Source: a virus
Reading direction: 5' to 3' (one strand)
Virus record (IMG/VR): IMGVR_UViG_3300050821_013618
Span: 1-36,058 of that record
Length of the DNA: 36,058 bases
The notes below the pieces were generated by a model. That model searched no databases, was not told where the DNA came from, and worked only from the letters and a program-made list of their open reading frames with translations. Below are positions 19,657 through 28,253 of this stretch, piece after piece. Both the position numbers and the translations under genes were made by a program. The number at the start of each line of letters is the position of its first letter. Positions within the stretch are counted from its first letter, which is position 1.

Positions 19657-22040
19657 CAGGTGAGTCCTACGGAGGGTTGGGCCGTGGGCCCAAATTCGGT
19701 GTTGCGGTTATTGAGCCTGGCTGCGTTGGCGCTCAACTGGGCGATAATCTGCCGGTCCCTGGCTTGCTCGGCCTGCATCCTGGCCAGCGCGGCTTGTGTG
19801 TCGCCGACCGGCTTGGCCAGCTCGGCGACGCCGGGGCCCTTGGCTCGAGCCGGTCCGCCGATCTGGTCCGGCAGCGCCCCGCCGATCTGATCCGGCAGCC
19901 CTCCGCCGATCTGGTCGGGGAGCTTCCCGCCGATCTGATCCGGCAGGCGTCGTCTCCGTCTCGGTTGTTGCGCCGCGGCGCGGGCCGCGCGCGCATCGCG
20001 CTCAACCTGATCCATCTGCGACGGCGTCACGCGAAAGCCGGCCCCGGCGGCGAGCTGCTGGGCCGCGAGCTGTGCGCCGCCCTGGGTCGCGCCGAGTCCG
20101 CCGATCTTGGGGCTGGCCGTGAACTGTTTCACGAGCTGGGCCGCGAGCTTGGCGGCGATCGCCTCCGGATCGCCCCCGGTGGCCTCGGCACGCATGGCCA
20201 CTTCGGCCCCGAAGCCCTTGCCGGCGACCGCCTGAATCCGCTTCGCCTCGGCCTGATTCCGCCTGTCGGCCTCTGCGAGCTCTTCCTTGGCCTTCTTGGC
20301 CTTGGCATCGTCGATCTTTTTCTGGGCCTTGTCCCGGGCCTTGAATTCGGCATCGTCGGCGTCGAGCTGGGCCTTGAGCTCTTGCCATGCGATTTCGGCC
20401 TGGGCGTCGATCAGTTTCTTGCGCGCCTTGGCCGCCTCGGCGATCGCCTTGACTTCGCCCTCCAGTTCCTTTTCCACGTCGTCGGCGACTTTCTTGAGGT
20501 GAGGGTTCGCCTCATCCATCTTCTTTTTCATGTCGCCGAATAGTTCGCCGGTGCTCTTTATGAGTCGATCGAGCGACTTGAACGCGTCCTGCTCGCCCGT
20601 CAACAGCCGGTCCATCAACTGGTCGGCCAGCGCCGCGGGGTCGCTTTCCTGGATCCGCTTTTTCGTCTCCTTCCAGATCGCGTTTATGGAGTCAGCGGCC
20701 TTGAGCTTCTCTTCGTCGGTGCGGCTCGAAGCGGCGATTGCCTGGATCGAGAGCGTCCGCGCTTTCCAGGCTGCTTCGAGCTCCGCCGCAAGCTCTGCCT
20801 GGTAGGCCAGCGCGATCTTGTTGAGTGTCTCCGCGCCGCGGCCCTTGGTCGCTTCCGTGAAGCCTTTGACGCGCCCCTCCGCCTCGTCCGTCTGGGACTC
20901 CATGACTTTCTTGAGCCGCGATTGACGCTCAGTCTGATCGGCAATTTCCGTCTCGAGCTCAGCGGTTCGCGCCCGGAGCTCGTTGTACTTTTCGAGCTGG
21001 GCCGCGTTGCCCGTCCCGGCTTTCTCCATCTTCTCGAGCGATTCCTTCGCCGCGTCCACTTCGCGTTTCATTCCCGCAATGTCGTGCTCGGCCTTCGGGA
21101 ACGGATTGCGGGTCTCCCAGAATCCCGCGATCTGATCCCAGTTGCGGTAGATCGCAATCCCGGCCGTAGCAGCAACGGCGATTACCTGACCGATCCCCCC
21201 GAGGCCCATGAGGAGCGTTGGCAGGTTATTACTGATCGAGTTCAGCTTGGCGCCCAGGTCGCCCGACGTCGCCGTGAAATCCTGGAAAGCGAAGCTTGCG
21301 GCGGTGATTGATTGCTGTAGCTGCCCCTGAACTGCGCGGGTTGCCTTCGACGCGGTCGCAAGCTTCCCCTGCGCCGATGCCGCGGCGGATGCCTCGACCG
21401 TGTAACTCCCGGTCGCGACCGCGGCGAGATAGAGCGCATTCCCTTCGAGGTGCAGCGCGCTGGTGAGCTGCTCGGCCTGCGCTTCCGCGGTATCGTGCGC
21501 CGCCGCTTCCCTTGCCAGCGCCGCCGCGAGCTCGGACGCCTCCCGCTCCACGGCATCCCGCGCGGTGATCGATTTCTGGAGTGCCGCGATCTCATGATCT
21601 TCGGCCGCTGCCGTCGCGACGAGCTGCCGTTGCTCGTGCGCGAGCATCTCGGTTTCGTGCTGGATTGCGAGCGCTTCCCGCTCGGCCTGGTCCGCCAGTT
21701 CCGCCGAGACCGCTTGCGCCTTCGCCGCGGCGAGCTGCCGATATTCGGCCGCCGACTCTTCCACGGCCGCCGCCGCGGCCGCCGCGGACCGGGCCGCTTC
21801 CTGGGCCTGCTCGCGCTGGGCCGTCGCCAGGATACTTGCCGCCTGCGCGTTGGCGCGGAGCTGTGCGTTTAATTCCTTGAGCGCCGTGGAAAACTCGGCC
21901 TGGCCGATCTCGCCCTGGTCATACGATGTTGCCAGCTCGAGGACCGCTTGCTTTAGCGCCGCGACCTTGCTCTCGGCGTCGATCGCGGACTCTTGACCGC
22001 CGATCTTTAACTCGGCCCCGAACTGCGTCATGTTGCTCAT
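19656..22040 (-). CDS. Tape measure protein (794 aa)
   Basis: A long Ala/Glu/Gln-rich coiled coil (residues 15-245), a hydrophobic segment at 272-298 (PTLLMGLGGIGQVIAVAATA, then GIAIY), and a second helical half rich in Lys/Ala/Glu are the hallmarks of tape measure proteins that set siphovirus tail length. It is the longest helical gene of the tail module and is followed by the hub gene. Near residues 702-729 the unit LPDQIGG occurs four times in tandem. At 794 aa it would predict a tail of roughly 110-120 nm using the usual 1.5 Å per residue. The start overlaps the previous stop (ATGA). Confidence 0.85.
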   Translation of the reverse strand: MSNMTQFGAELKIGGQESAIDAESKVAALKQAVLELATSYDQGEIGQAEFSTALKELNAQLRANAQAASILATAQREQAQEAARSAAAAAAAVEESAAEYRQLAAAKAQAVSAELADQAEREALAIQHETEMLAHEQRQLVATAAAEDHEIAALQKSITARDAVEREASELAAALAREAAAHDTAEAQAEQLTSALHLEGNALYLAAVATGSYTVEASAAASAQGKLATASKATRAVQGQLQQSITAASFAFQDFTATSGDLGAKLNSISNNLPTLLMGLGGIGQVIAVAATAGIAIYRNWDQIAGFWETRNPFPKAEHDIAGMKREVDAAKESLEKMEKAGTGNAAQLEKYNELRARTAELETEIADQTERQSRLKKVMESQTDEAEGRVKGFTEATKGRGAETLNKIALAYQAELAAELEAAWKARTLSIQAIAASSRTDEEKLKAADSINAIWKETKKRIQESDPAALADQLMDRLLTGEQDAFKSLDRLIKSTGELFGDMKKKMDEANPHLKKVADDVEKELEGEVKAIAEAAKARKKLIDAQAEIAWQELKAQLDADDAEFKARDKAQKKIDDAKAKKAKEELAEADRRNQAEAKRIQAVAGKGFGAEVAMRAEATGGDPEAIAAKLAAQLVKQFTASPKIGGLGATQGGAQLAAQQLAAGAGFRVTPSQMDQVERDARAARAAAQQPRRRRRLPDQIGGKLPDQIGGGLPDQIGGALPDQIGGPARAKGPGVAELAKPVGDTQAALARMQAEQARDRQIIAQLSANAARLNNRNTEFGPTAQPSVGLT

Positions 22041-22630
22041 ACGAAAGTCGCCTTCGCGTGTGCGGCGCCCCAGGATTCAAGAGCGGTCAGACACTCGCCC
22101 TGCCCCCACGGCCGAATCCCGCGCAAGTCGCGGACTTTCAAGGTGAACCGGCCTGTGCTGGCGCCGGTGAAGTGCGCGAGCAGAAACGGAACGCCCTTCC
22201 TGCTGACGACGTCGGCCCACGCCCCGACTGCGTAATAGACCCCGCGCGAGCTGTCGTATCCCTGGCCGGTCTGGAGGCGCGTGATCACGCGCGACAGCTT
22301 GCCCCGCGGTGCGAGCGGCGGACCGCCCAGGCGGCGATACTGGGCGGAGGTGAGGTTCTGATCGGAGCCGGCCGCGTAGGGGCCGGTGAAGCCGCTCCGG
22401 GCCGCCACGCCGCGCTGCTGTTTCCTGCCCCACTTCTGCGCTTTGCCCACGGGCCGATACGTGACCGCGGGGAGGGGGTTGCCGTCCTTGTCCTGGCCGG
22501 CGAGTACTCCGCGCTCGTTATCCGCCTCGATGATCTGCCGCCAGATCTTCAGTAGCGGCGCAGGGTCAGGCGAGGCGAAGCGACGACACTGGCCGATGAT
22601 GCGGTCGAGTCCGCCGACGTTGGCAGCCAT
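22037..22630 (-). CDS. Tail completion / virion morphogenesis-like protein (197 aa)
   Basis: I chose ATG 22630; the frame upstream is read through the previous gene. The layout is an N-terminal helical part, a Lys/Arg-rich middle (RPVGKAQKWGRKQQRG), strands with GVYYAVGAWADVVSRKGVPF then LLAHFTG, and a C-terminal strand set. It recalls phage virion morphogenesis/gpS-type proteins, in which a similar segment places YA and H near the end. The evidence is position and pattern only. It is located between a tail assembly gene and the tape measure gene. Confidence 0.45.
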   Translation of the reverse strand: MAANVGGLDRIIGQCRRFASPDPAPLLKIWRQIIEADNERGVLAGQDKDGNPLPAVTYRPVGKAQKWGRKQQRGVAARSGFTGPYAAGSDQNLTSAQYRRLGGPPLAPRGKLSRVITRLQTGQGYDSSRGVYYAVGAWADVVSRKGVPFLLAHFTGASTGRFTLKVRDLRGIRPWGQGECLTALESWGAAHAKATFV

Positions 22631-22634
22631 GTGG

Positions 22635-23942
22635 TCAGTCCAGATTGAAAAAGTGGAATTCGTGGCCCTTGATCGGGTGGAATGTTTCGCTCGCTTCCTG
22701 GACTCCAAGGTCGAATGCCTCGGCCATATCCGCGCGCGACAGATCGAGGTGCCGGGACTGGAGCGAACGGCCGAGCAGATCCTTGTAATCGACCAGCGAG
22801 ATCGGTCCGTAGTCCTTGACATATGCGCTATGAGCCTGGCTAATCCACACTTTCTCCCCGCCGAACCTGCCCTTGACTTTCCGCGCCGCTGCCTTGGCTC
22901 TGGCCGCGAACGCAGCGAGGTCGACGGCTGGATTGACGGGGGGAGTCTTCTCGCGTTGCAGAGGGTTGAGCTTGGGCATGCCGATGTACGGGTTGACCCA
23001 TGCGGGCTTTGCCGGGGGCGACGCCGGCTTCGGCTTACGCGCCCTGGCCGCCGGCCGCGCGGGGATCGCCTCGCCCGGTTTGGGCTTTGGCTCCGCAATT
23101 ACCTGGATGGGCTCCGACGCTTTCGCGATGGCTGCCGGCCGCCGGACCTTCGCCGGCGCTGGCGCCGGCTTCGGCTTGGGCTTGAAGGGGATCGTCGGCT
23201 TGGGCGCGGGCTTAGCCTTTCCTCCCGGCCCCGGTGGCTTGTACCTGCCCGCCTTCGAGAACCCGCTGAACGTCCCTTCCTCGATCGAGCGCCGCACCAC
23301 GTTCTCTGTCGCGCCGATCCCAAACGTGAAGTGCTCGATATCCATCCGCCCCTTGGCCGCGATCTTGACCGGCGCTGCTGCCGGCAGTCGCGGGAACTTG
23401 TCGGCGCGACTTTCGAGAAGGTTCATCGCTTCGGCCACGCGCTGGCCGTGCTGGTGCGCATACCACCACGTTGCGCCCTGTCGATGGAGCCAGAGGATAT
23501 CTTCGCGACTCCACCCGATCACGTCCCGCTGCGGATAGCGCCCGCCGCCGCCTGCGCGGTGCCAGAGCATCACCTGGCCCCAGTGCAGACCCGTGACGGG
23601 ATCGGTCCGCCAGTGCCACTCCGCGTGGTCCGCGAAGCCCCGCCCCTTCAGGAGGGCCTCCGTGCGCGACAGGCCCAGCGCGGGTACCAGGGGCGGATTG
23701 TTGCCGTTTCCGAGGCCCGTGTACGACCGCTTCCGGCCCCGTGCCCGCGTGCTCGCAGCGATCGGTGTCAGGTCCGCGCCGTGCCGATCCAAGCCCGCGT
23801 TGCAGCGCCAGTGAAATCTGTCCACACCCAGGTCCGCGATGTATTTCCAGAACGCGCGGTGGACTTCCTCATCCGAGTCCCGAAAGGTGTTATCTGGCGG
23901 CTCGATCTTCGCGAGTGTCCAGGCCGCTGATTCGCTCGGCAT
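22635..23942 (-). CDS. Tail-module hypothetical protein with Pro/Lys linker (435 aa)
   Basis: Residues 1-185 form a compact, Trp/His-rich domain (FRDSDEEVHRAFWKYIADLG, HWGQVMLWHRAGGGGRYP). A 100-residue Pro/Lys/Ala linker follows (FKPKPKPAPAPAKVRRP), then a C-terminal domain (VWISQAHSAYVKDYGPISLV, DYKDLLGRSL, LDLSRADMAEAFDLG). The C-terminus resembles a small helical domain I associate with planctomycete proteins (K..LsRADm.eA), from memory and with low certainty. The linker suggests a two-headed structural or adaptor protein. It lies between the tail tube and the tape measure genes. Confidence 0.5.
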   Translation of the reverse strand: MPSESAAWTLAKIEPPDNTFRDSDEEVHRAFWKYIADLGVDRFHWRCNAGLDRHGADLTPIAASTRARGRKRSYTGLGNGNNPPLVPALGLSRTEALLKGRGFADHAEWHWRTDPVTGLHWGQVMLWHRAGGGGRYPQRDVIGWSREDILWLHRQGATWWYAHQHGQRVAEAMNLLESRADKFPRLPAAAPVKIAAKGRMDIEHFTFGIGATENVVRRSIEEGTFSGFSKAGRYKPPGPGGKAKPAPKPTIPFKPKPKPAPAPAKVRRPAAIAKASEPIQVIAEPKPKPGEAIPARPAARARKPKPASPPAKPAWVNPYIGMPKLNPLQREKTPPVNPAVDLAAFAARAKAAARKVKGRFGGEKVWISQAHSAYVKDYGPISLVDYKDLLGRSLQSRHLDLSRADMAEAFDLGVQEASETFHPIKGHEFHFFNLD

Positions 23943-23975
23943 GTTCTACACTCGCTTGAGGAGAGGAGGTGCACC

Positions 23976-24224
23976 GTGAACGTGGAAACGATCATCGTCT
24001 GCGGGCTACTGGCCGGAATCGCTTCGGGACTGCTCGGGATCTTCGTCGCGACACAAAAGCGCCGCTCCCCGATCGAGGGATGGTGGCTGGGCTTTCTACT
24101 GGGACCGTTCGGCGTGCTCCTGGTCGCGCTCTTTCCCGCCGGCGAAGCCCCCAAGCCGAAGCCCATGCGCAGGCTATCGCGCTCGGACTGGCAGACGACT
24201 CGGCTGCGCAACGGGCGGCAGTGA
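23976..24224 (+). CDS. Small two-span membrane protein (82 aa)
   Basis: GTG 23976 follows GAGGAGGTG. Two membrane segments (IIVCGLLAGIASGLLGIFVA and WWLGFLLGPFGVLLVALF) flank a QKRRSPIEG loop, followed by a basic Pro/Lys/Arg tail. This GxxxGPxGxxxxxL type of double-span protein is common and mostly uncharacterised. It lies alone on the plus strand inside the tail module, so it is an accessory gene, possibly a superinfection-exclusion or holin-like factor. Confidence 0.6.
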   Translation: MNVETIIVCGLLAGIASGLLGIFVATQKRRSPIEGWWLGFLLGPFGVLLVALFPAGEAPKPKPMRRLSRSDWQTTRLRNGRQ

Positions 24225-24230
24225 TCGTGA

Positions 24231-25208
24231 TCACGCCAGGCTGAAGACGATGTCGCCCGGCGCACTCGTATCGAACCGATTGCCCAGCGTCATGTCGATC
24301 GTGTAGACCTTGTCTAAGGGCAGGTCGTACGGCAGGTCCGTGATCGTGTTCTGGCCGTTGAAGTTGATCGTGAGGTTCTGGCCGGTCACACCGTTCTGGA
24401 ACGTCACACTCGCGGCTAGCGCGGTCAAGAGCTCGAAGCTGATCCCATCGTTCGGGGTCGGCCGGTAGAAGAGCTTCGACTGAAGCGTGCTCTCCCGCCC
24501 CAGGAACTGGATCACCTGGCGGTAGCTGGTCTCGAACCACTCGCCGTCGATGACGTTCTTGATGTCGATGCCCAGGTTCAAGTAGCCGGCCCGGGTCGAT
24601 CCACCCAGCGAGAGCTGGCCCGCCGTCATGGCGAAGGTATAAGGCCCCGTGGGGTAGTTCGTCTCGGCGGGGGCCGGGAACGGCGTCGATGTCGGGTCGC
24701 CGGTCTCGGTGCCGAAGCCGACCTGCTTCGAGCCGATCAGTCCGAGCGAGAGCTTGGCCACCGTCGCATCGCGGGAGACGTCGATCTTGGCCGACGAGAC
24801 CTTGACCCCGCTGAATTGCTTGAGGTTGTACGCGCCCGTGCTCTGCTTGATCGCGTGGTAGATCGTGCATGACGCGAGGTCGCCCGGGGGCTCGGTCGTG
24901 ACCCACGGCAGCGTCTGCCCCGCGTTGATGCGCGTGGTGGACCAGTCGAGCAGCAGTTGCGCCTGGGTCGGATACAGGAGCGTGTCGAGGGTGCCCTCGA
25001 CTGCGTAGTGGTCACTGATCGCTTCGGCCTGGACGGCGAAGCCGCCGCCGTACATGACCTTCTGGATCACGGGCTTGGCCCGCATCTTGAACGAGTTGCC
25101 GTCGGCCAGGCGGATGTAGAGCATGTCCGTGCCGAGCACGGGCGAGGCGACGGGCGTGTTGAGTGCGCTCTCGCGCACAACCAAGAGATACTCTCTGGCG
25201 TTCGGCAT
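24231..25208 (-). CDS. Major tail tube protein (325 aa)
   Basis: A beta-rich protein in the position of the major tail protein, between the tail terminator and tape measure genes. It contains typical tail-tube pieces: EGTLDTLLYPTQAQLLLDW near residues 70-90, SSAKIDVSRDATVAKLSLGL near 140-160, and GYLNLGIDIKNVIDGEWFET. The length is normal for the family with an extra C-terminal strand set. Directly in front of it is fold-back repeat copy 2. The tube would carry the DNA through the tail. Confidence 0.75.
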   Translation of the reverse strand: MPNAREYLLVVRESALNTPVASPVLGTDMLYIRLADGNSFKMRAKPVIQKVMYGGGFAVQAEAISDHYAVEGTLDTLLYPTQAQLLLDWSTTRINAGQTLPWVTTEPPGDLASCTIYHAIKQSTGAYNLKQFSGVKVSSAKIDVSRDATVAKLSLGLIGSKQVGFGTETGDPTSTPFPAPAETNYPTGPYTFAMTAGQLSLGGSTRAGYLNLGIDIKNVIDGEWFETSYRQVIQFLGRESTLQSKLFYRPTPNDGISFELLTALAASVTFQNGVTGQNLTINFNGQNTITDLPYDLPLDKVYTIDMTLGNRFDTSAPGDIVFSLA

Positions 25209-25242
25209 TTACAGGACTCCGGGGGTTGGGTCGGGATCGGGA

Positions 25243-25324
25243 ATTGAACAGAAGGCAACGAAGGAAACAAAGGAATCGAATTGAATTGGATTCCCTTCGT
25301 GACCTTCGTTGCCTTCTGTTCAAT
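25243..25324. repeat. Fold-back repeat, copy 2, behind the tail terminator gene
   Basis: Bases 25243-25264 are the exact complement of 25303-25324; the 22-bp stem continues imperfectly inward (AAACAAAGGAAT against ATTCCCTTCGTGA). Same words as at 967-1048. It lies in the gap between the tail terminator stop and the tail tube start. Confidence 0.9.
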
Positions 25325-25339
25325 CTGTTCAGTTTTCGA

Positions 25340-25852
25340 TCAATGGACGGGGCGGATAGTGCTCAGGCGGAAGTGGCCCTGCGCGAGGAAGTAACCTTGG
25401 GGCTCCTGCGCGGGCTGGCGATCGAACGCGGGGTCACTGAAGACGATCTCTCCCGTCTCGGCGCCGAGCCCCACGAGGTCCTGGGAGAAACTCACGCCGG
25501 TCGCTGGGATCGGAATCCCGTCGGGCAAGAGCGCGGTGACGAGCATGTCCCAGAGGTCCACCACATCGTCGATGCAGGTGCTCGAAACGGCGATCTCGAT
25601 CATCACGCCCAGATTGCCGGCCTGGGCGTCGGGCGAGTACCAATCGACACCGCTGGGATTGGGGCTGAGGCGCACCAGCGGGGCCGTGGCCGTCGGCACC
25701 AGGGGCTGATAGTCCGCGGCCTTGCCGGTCCAGGAGAGGACGTTGTCGATGCCGACGACGCGGCGCACGTCGGCGTTGGTCTCGAGCTGGGCGACGATCC
25801 GGCGAAAGATCTTCGTCCAGACGCTCAGCGGTGTCTTGAGGGATTTCGGCAT
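25340..25852 (-). CDS. Tail terminator / tail completion protein (170 aa)
   Basis: A single alpha/beta domain: helix WTKIFRRIVAQLETNADVRR, strand VGIDNVLSWTG, and a beta part (LGVMIEIAVSSTCIDDVVDL, TGEIVFSD). This fits tail terminator proteins, which cap the tail tube. Such genes lie just before the tail tube gene, as here. The CRISPR-like repeats lie directly upstream, between its ATG 25852 and the previous gene. Confidence 0.6.
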   Translation of the reverse strand: MPKSLKTPLSVWTKIFRRIVAQLETNADVRRVVGIDNVLSWTGKAADYQPLVPTATAPLVRLSPNPSGVDWYSPDAQAGNLGVMIEIAVSSTCIDDVVDLWDMLVTALLPDGIPIPATGVSFSQDLVGLGAETGEIVFSDPAFDRQPAQEPQGYFLAQGHFRLSTIRPVH

Positions 25853-25895
25853 CGTGCTGTATCAAACGGGTGAAGGGTGCCGGAGGATGTGTGGA

Positions 25896-26070
25896 CTTCC
25901 ACCCGAGAGGGTGGCCCCATTGAAGCAAGACCAAAACGTGCGTCTGGACGGCCGTGTTCCGGACTCTTCCACGCCGGTAACGGCGTGGCCCCATTGAAGA
26001 CCTCGACGCCTCGGTAGCGGCGAAACTGGCCGTCTTATTCCGGGCCCTTCGGGGCCCGGCCCCATTACCC
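25896..26070 (+). CRISPR. Three CRISPR-repeat-like hairpins with two spacer-sized gaps
   Basis: Repeat R1 25896-25925, R2 25966-25999 and R3 26037-26070. R1 and R2 begin CTTCCAC; all three contain GGCCCCATT, in R1 and R2 followed by GAAG. Stems differ but pair fully: CCACCC/GGGTGG with loop GAGA, CCACGCCG/CGGCGTGG with loop GTAA, CCGGGCCC/GGGCCCGG with loop TTCG. The gaps are 40 and 37 nt. The end ATTGAAG(C) resembles the 8-nt 5' handle (ATTGAAAC type) of crRNAs. R3 is degenerate at its 3' end, as last repeats often are. Stable tetraloops of GNRA/UNCG type exist only on the plus strand. No cas gene is present. Antisense to the virion operon. Confidence 0.65.
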
Positions 26071-26895
26071 GTACATCGGGTTCGTGCTCGAGCAATCGAT
26101 GTTGATGTCCGCGAACCCGTCCCCGTTCGTGTCCAGGCTCAGCGTCAAGCACGTCGCGAGGTAGTCCGACTGTGAGTGGTACATGCGGGCCAGCCGGGCA
26201 TACGCCGCGGCGGAATCCCCCGTACCGATCTGCCCTTCGCAGATGTAGGCCAGCGCCTTCTTTGCCGCCGCCTCGCGGACCTGGTCCGTCACGAGTAGCG
26301 TGTTCGCGTCGAGCTGATCTTGCAGCCACGTTGAGCGGGCCCCACTGATTCGCGGCCCGAACGCTTGCGAGCCCACCACCATCACCATCGAGGCCACGCG
26401 GTAGTGGGCGTGGGCCAAATCTTCTAGCCAACTGCGGGCCCGGCCGAGCTGCTCGGCGAAGCCGGCCTCATCGTCCGAGGTCTGGAGCTGCTTCAGCCAC
26501 GAACGCCCGTACCTGAGCAGGTCGGAGTATGCGCAATACGTCGTGGGTGGAGTCTCGGTGCCGACGAAGGGCAGAACGTCGATCGTGCAGCCGTAGGCGT
26601 CGAGGGGGTCACTGGACGGCGGCGTGACTCGGGTCAGGAGTTCGTAGCGGCCCGGCGCGAGGCCCGTGGTCTGCGCAGCCGTGATGTCGATCGCGATCGT
26701 GCCGGATGCGGGGGTGACCCAGGCTGTGGATGCGGTGAACGATGCGGCGCGGTTGCCGCCCGGCCAGACCGTGGTGGAAAGCGTCTCGGTCCCATCGTAG
26801 CCCGTCAGGGCATTGCCGGACTGGTCGCAAAGGACGATCGGGCTCAGGGGCAAAGACGCGCCCTGGGCGACGTCGTAGTTTTCGTTGGTGAACAT
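26065..26895 (-). CDS. Head-tail connector-like protein with N-terminal beta domain (276 aa)
   Basis: Residues 1-110 form a beta domain (FTNENYDVAQGASLPLSPIV, APGRYELLTRVTPP). Residues 120-276 are helical (YSDLLRYGRSWLKQLQTSDD, DQVREAAAKKALAYICEGQI, YARLARMYHSQSDYLATC) and end LSLDTNGDGFADI. The helical part recalls head-completion connector proteins, where a comparable LxLDxDGDGxAD end occurs. The place just before the tail terminator supports this. The last codons overlap the third CRISPR-like repeat. Confidence 0.5.
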   Translation of the reverse strand: MFTNENYDVAQGASLPLSPIVLCDQSGNALTGYDGTETLSTTVWPGGNRAASFTASTAWVTPASGTIAIDITAAQTTGLAPGRYELLTRVTPPSSDPLDAYGCTIDVLPFVGTETPPTTYCAYSDLLRYGRSWLKQLQTSDDEAGFAEQLGRARSWLEDLAHAHYRVASMVMVVGSQAFGPRISGARSTWLQDQLDANTLLVTDQVREAAAKKALAYICEGQIGTGDSAAAYARLARMYHSQSDYLATCLTLSLDTNGDGFADINIDCSSTNPMYG

Positions 26896-26909
26896 GGTGG
26901 GAACTGGCC

Positions 26910-28253
26910 TTAGGGAATCAGCGATTCGACAGCCGCGGTGTAAGTCGGCTCGAGCAGACCATGGCCGGTCGGCGAGGGATGGACCTTGTCTCCGTAGTTC
27001 GTCGCGTTGTCCGAATCACCGAATGCGCCCATGCCGGAGACCGAGGCGACGTTCGCGATGGCGTCGGCGTGCGAGGCCCAGTTGGCGACCACGTCTGTGT
27101 TGAACGTCGTCCGGTCGGCCTCGAATGTGCCACGAATGCTGTTTGCCACGTCGGAGCGCGGCAGCACGGTGCACGCGACCACTTTCCAGCCAGCCGCACG
27201 CGCGGCGTCGCAGTAGGCGTAGTAAGCAGTCAGAACTTGCGCCGCCGTCTCGCTGCCAAAGGCGATGTCGTTCGTCGCGCCGGCGGCGATCAGAACGTTC
27301 TTCGTGCGCGAGACCGAATAGAGCGGTGTTACCCGGGTGGGATAATCGCTGACCATCTGGCTGATGATGTAGCCCGGTACTGCCGTCTGCGCCCAGCGAT
27401 GCGGATGCGTTCCAGAGGAGAGGGACGCCGACATCCGACCTGCCCACGACTGGTCCGAGGTGACCGTGTATCCGTAGGCGATCGAATCCCCCGCCACGAC
27501 GACGAGCGGACATCCGGTCGGATACCCGGGCGGTCCAGTGATCCTATCCAGGTGATGCAGGAGAGCCACTTCCGCGAACGACCCGGAGACGAGAGCCCCG
27601 GCGATCAGACCGGCCGAGTAAAGGCGCATCTTGCATCGCTGGAAACCCGTACCCATTACAAACCCCGCCGCGGTCCCGCTCGGAATCGTCACGGACTCCG
27701 TGGCTGTTGTAATGCTGCCGCCGGTGAGAACAATACTCCGAACACCGGCCGCCGTGAAAGTCTGGACGATAGCCACGTCGACATCCGGCAACACATTGAG
27801 GCCAGTTGACCCCAGACCGGACGCTCGCAAGGTGACCAGGGCCGATCCGTTCAAGATCGGTCCGAAAGTACCCGTGCCGTCGGTTCCGACCATGACGCCT
27901 TGTGTGCCGCTGGTCGCCTCGGATCGAAGGCGGACCCAGAGGGTGCAGTCGTTGGACGTTGCAGTCGGCCCGGACGGTTGCGTGAGCGATTGCGAGCCGC
28001 CGTTCAACCAGAGATCGGCGGCGTCCGCATATCCGTTCTCGGCTGCCGAGGATGCCTGCCAATGTCCGGAGAGCGGTGATGGCTGGTTGGCGCGATAGAC
28101 ACGATCCGATGGGGCGACGGCGGGGGTTGTCCCGCCCGTATCCGTGTAGAGCGTCGCCGATCCATCGAACCAGAGCGCCAGCCCCGCAAGCGACGCAGGA
28201 GTGAATCCCGCGAACTGCGATGACGCCAGATTTCCGAGGTTCATTCCGGACAT
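26910..28253 (-). CDS. SGNH/GDSL hydrolase tail protein (447 aa)
   Basis: The C-terminal 200 residues carry the SGNH blocks: VVVAGDSIAYGY with the nucleophile Ser at 257, AGATND with Asn at 328, and DKVHPSPTGHG with Asp 422 and His 425. The N-terminal 240 residues are beta-rich, with an LWFDGSATLYTD start typical of lectin-like attachment parts. Such proteins deacetylate polysaccharides of the host surface. The place after the fibre gene supports a tail- or fibre-bound enzyme. ATG 28253 overlaps the fibre stop (TGATG). Confidence 0.8.
   Translation of the reverse strand: MSGMNLGNLASSQFAGFTPASLAGLALWFDGSATLYTDTGGTTPAVAPSDRVYRANQPSPLSGHWQASSAAENGYADAADLWLNGGSQSLTQPSGPTATSNDCTLWVRLRSEATSGTQGVMVGTDGTGTFGPILNGSALVTLRASGLGSTGLNVLPDVDVAIVQTFTAAGVRSIVLTGGSITTATESVTIPSGTAAGFVMGTGFQRCKMRLYSAGLIAGALVSGSFAEVALLHHLDRITGPPGYPTGCPLVVVAGDSIAYGYTVTSDQSWAGRMSASLSSGTHPHRWAQTAVPGYIISQMVSDYPTRVTPLYSVSRTKNVLIAAGATNDIAFGSETAAQVLTAYYAYCDAARAAGWKVVACTVLPRSDVANSIRGTFEADRTTFNTDVVANWASHADAIANVASVSGMGAFGDSDNATNYGDKVHPSPTGHGLLEPTYTAAVESLIP

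Noticed and set aside
17173-19890. Very long plus-strand open frame (905 codons) opposite the hub gene
   Set aside because: It is highly Arg/Gly/Ala-rich without domains and mirrors the hub and tape measure genes. High GC content removes stops from antisense frames here.
22386-23930. 514-codon plus frame opposite the tail-module gene
   Set aside because: Arg/Pro-rich shadow of 22635-23942, and the minus frame has clear domain structure.
25896-26070. Ordinary bacterial CRISPR array at a contig edge or of host origin
   Set aside because: The repeats differ in their stems, there are only three, and they sit in a 212-bp gap between two phage virion genes, so this is phage DNA.
25862-26431. Minus-strand frame through the CRISPR-like repeats giving QWGH and FNGAT words
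   Set aside because: Such words are a known product of translating CRISPR repeats. The frame has no start or domain support and overlaps two real genes. It supports the repeat reading instead.
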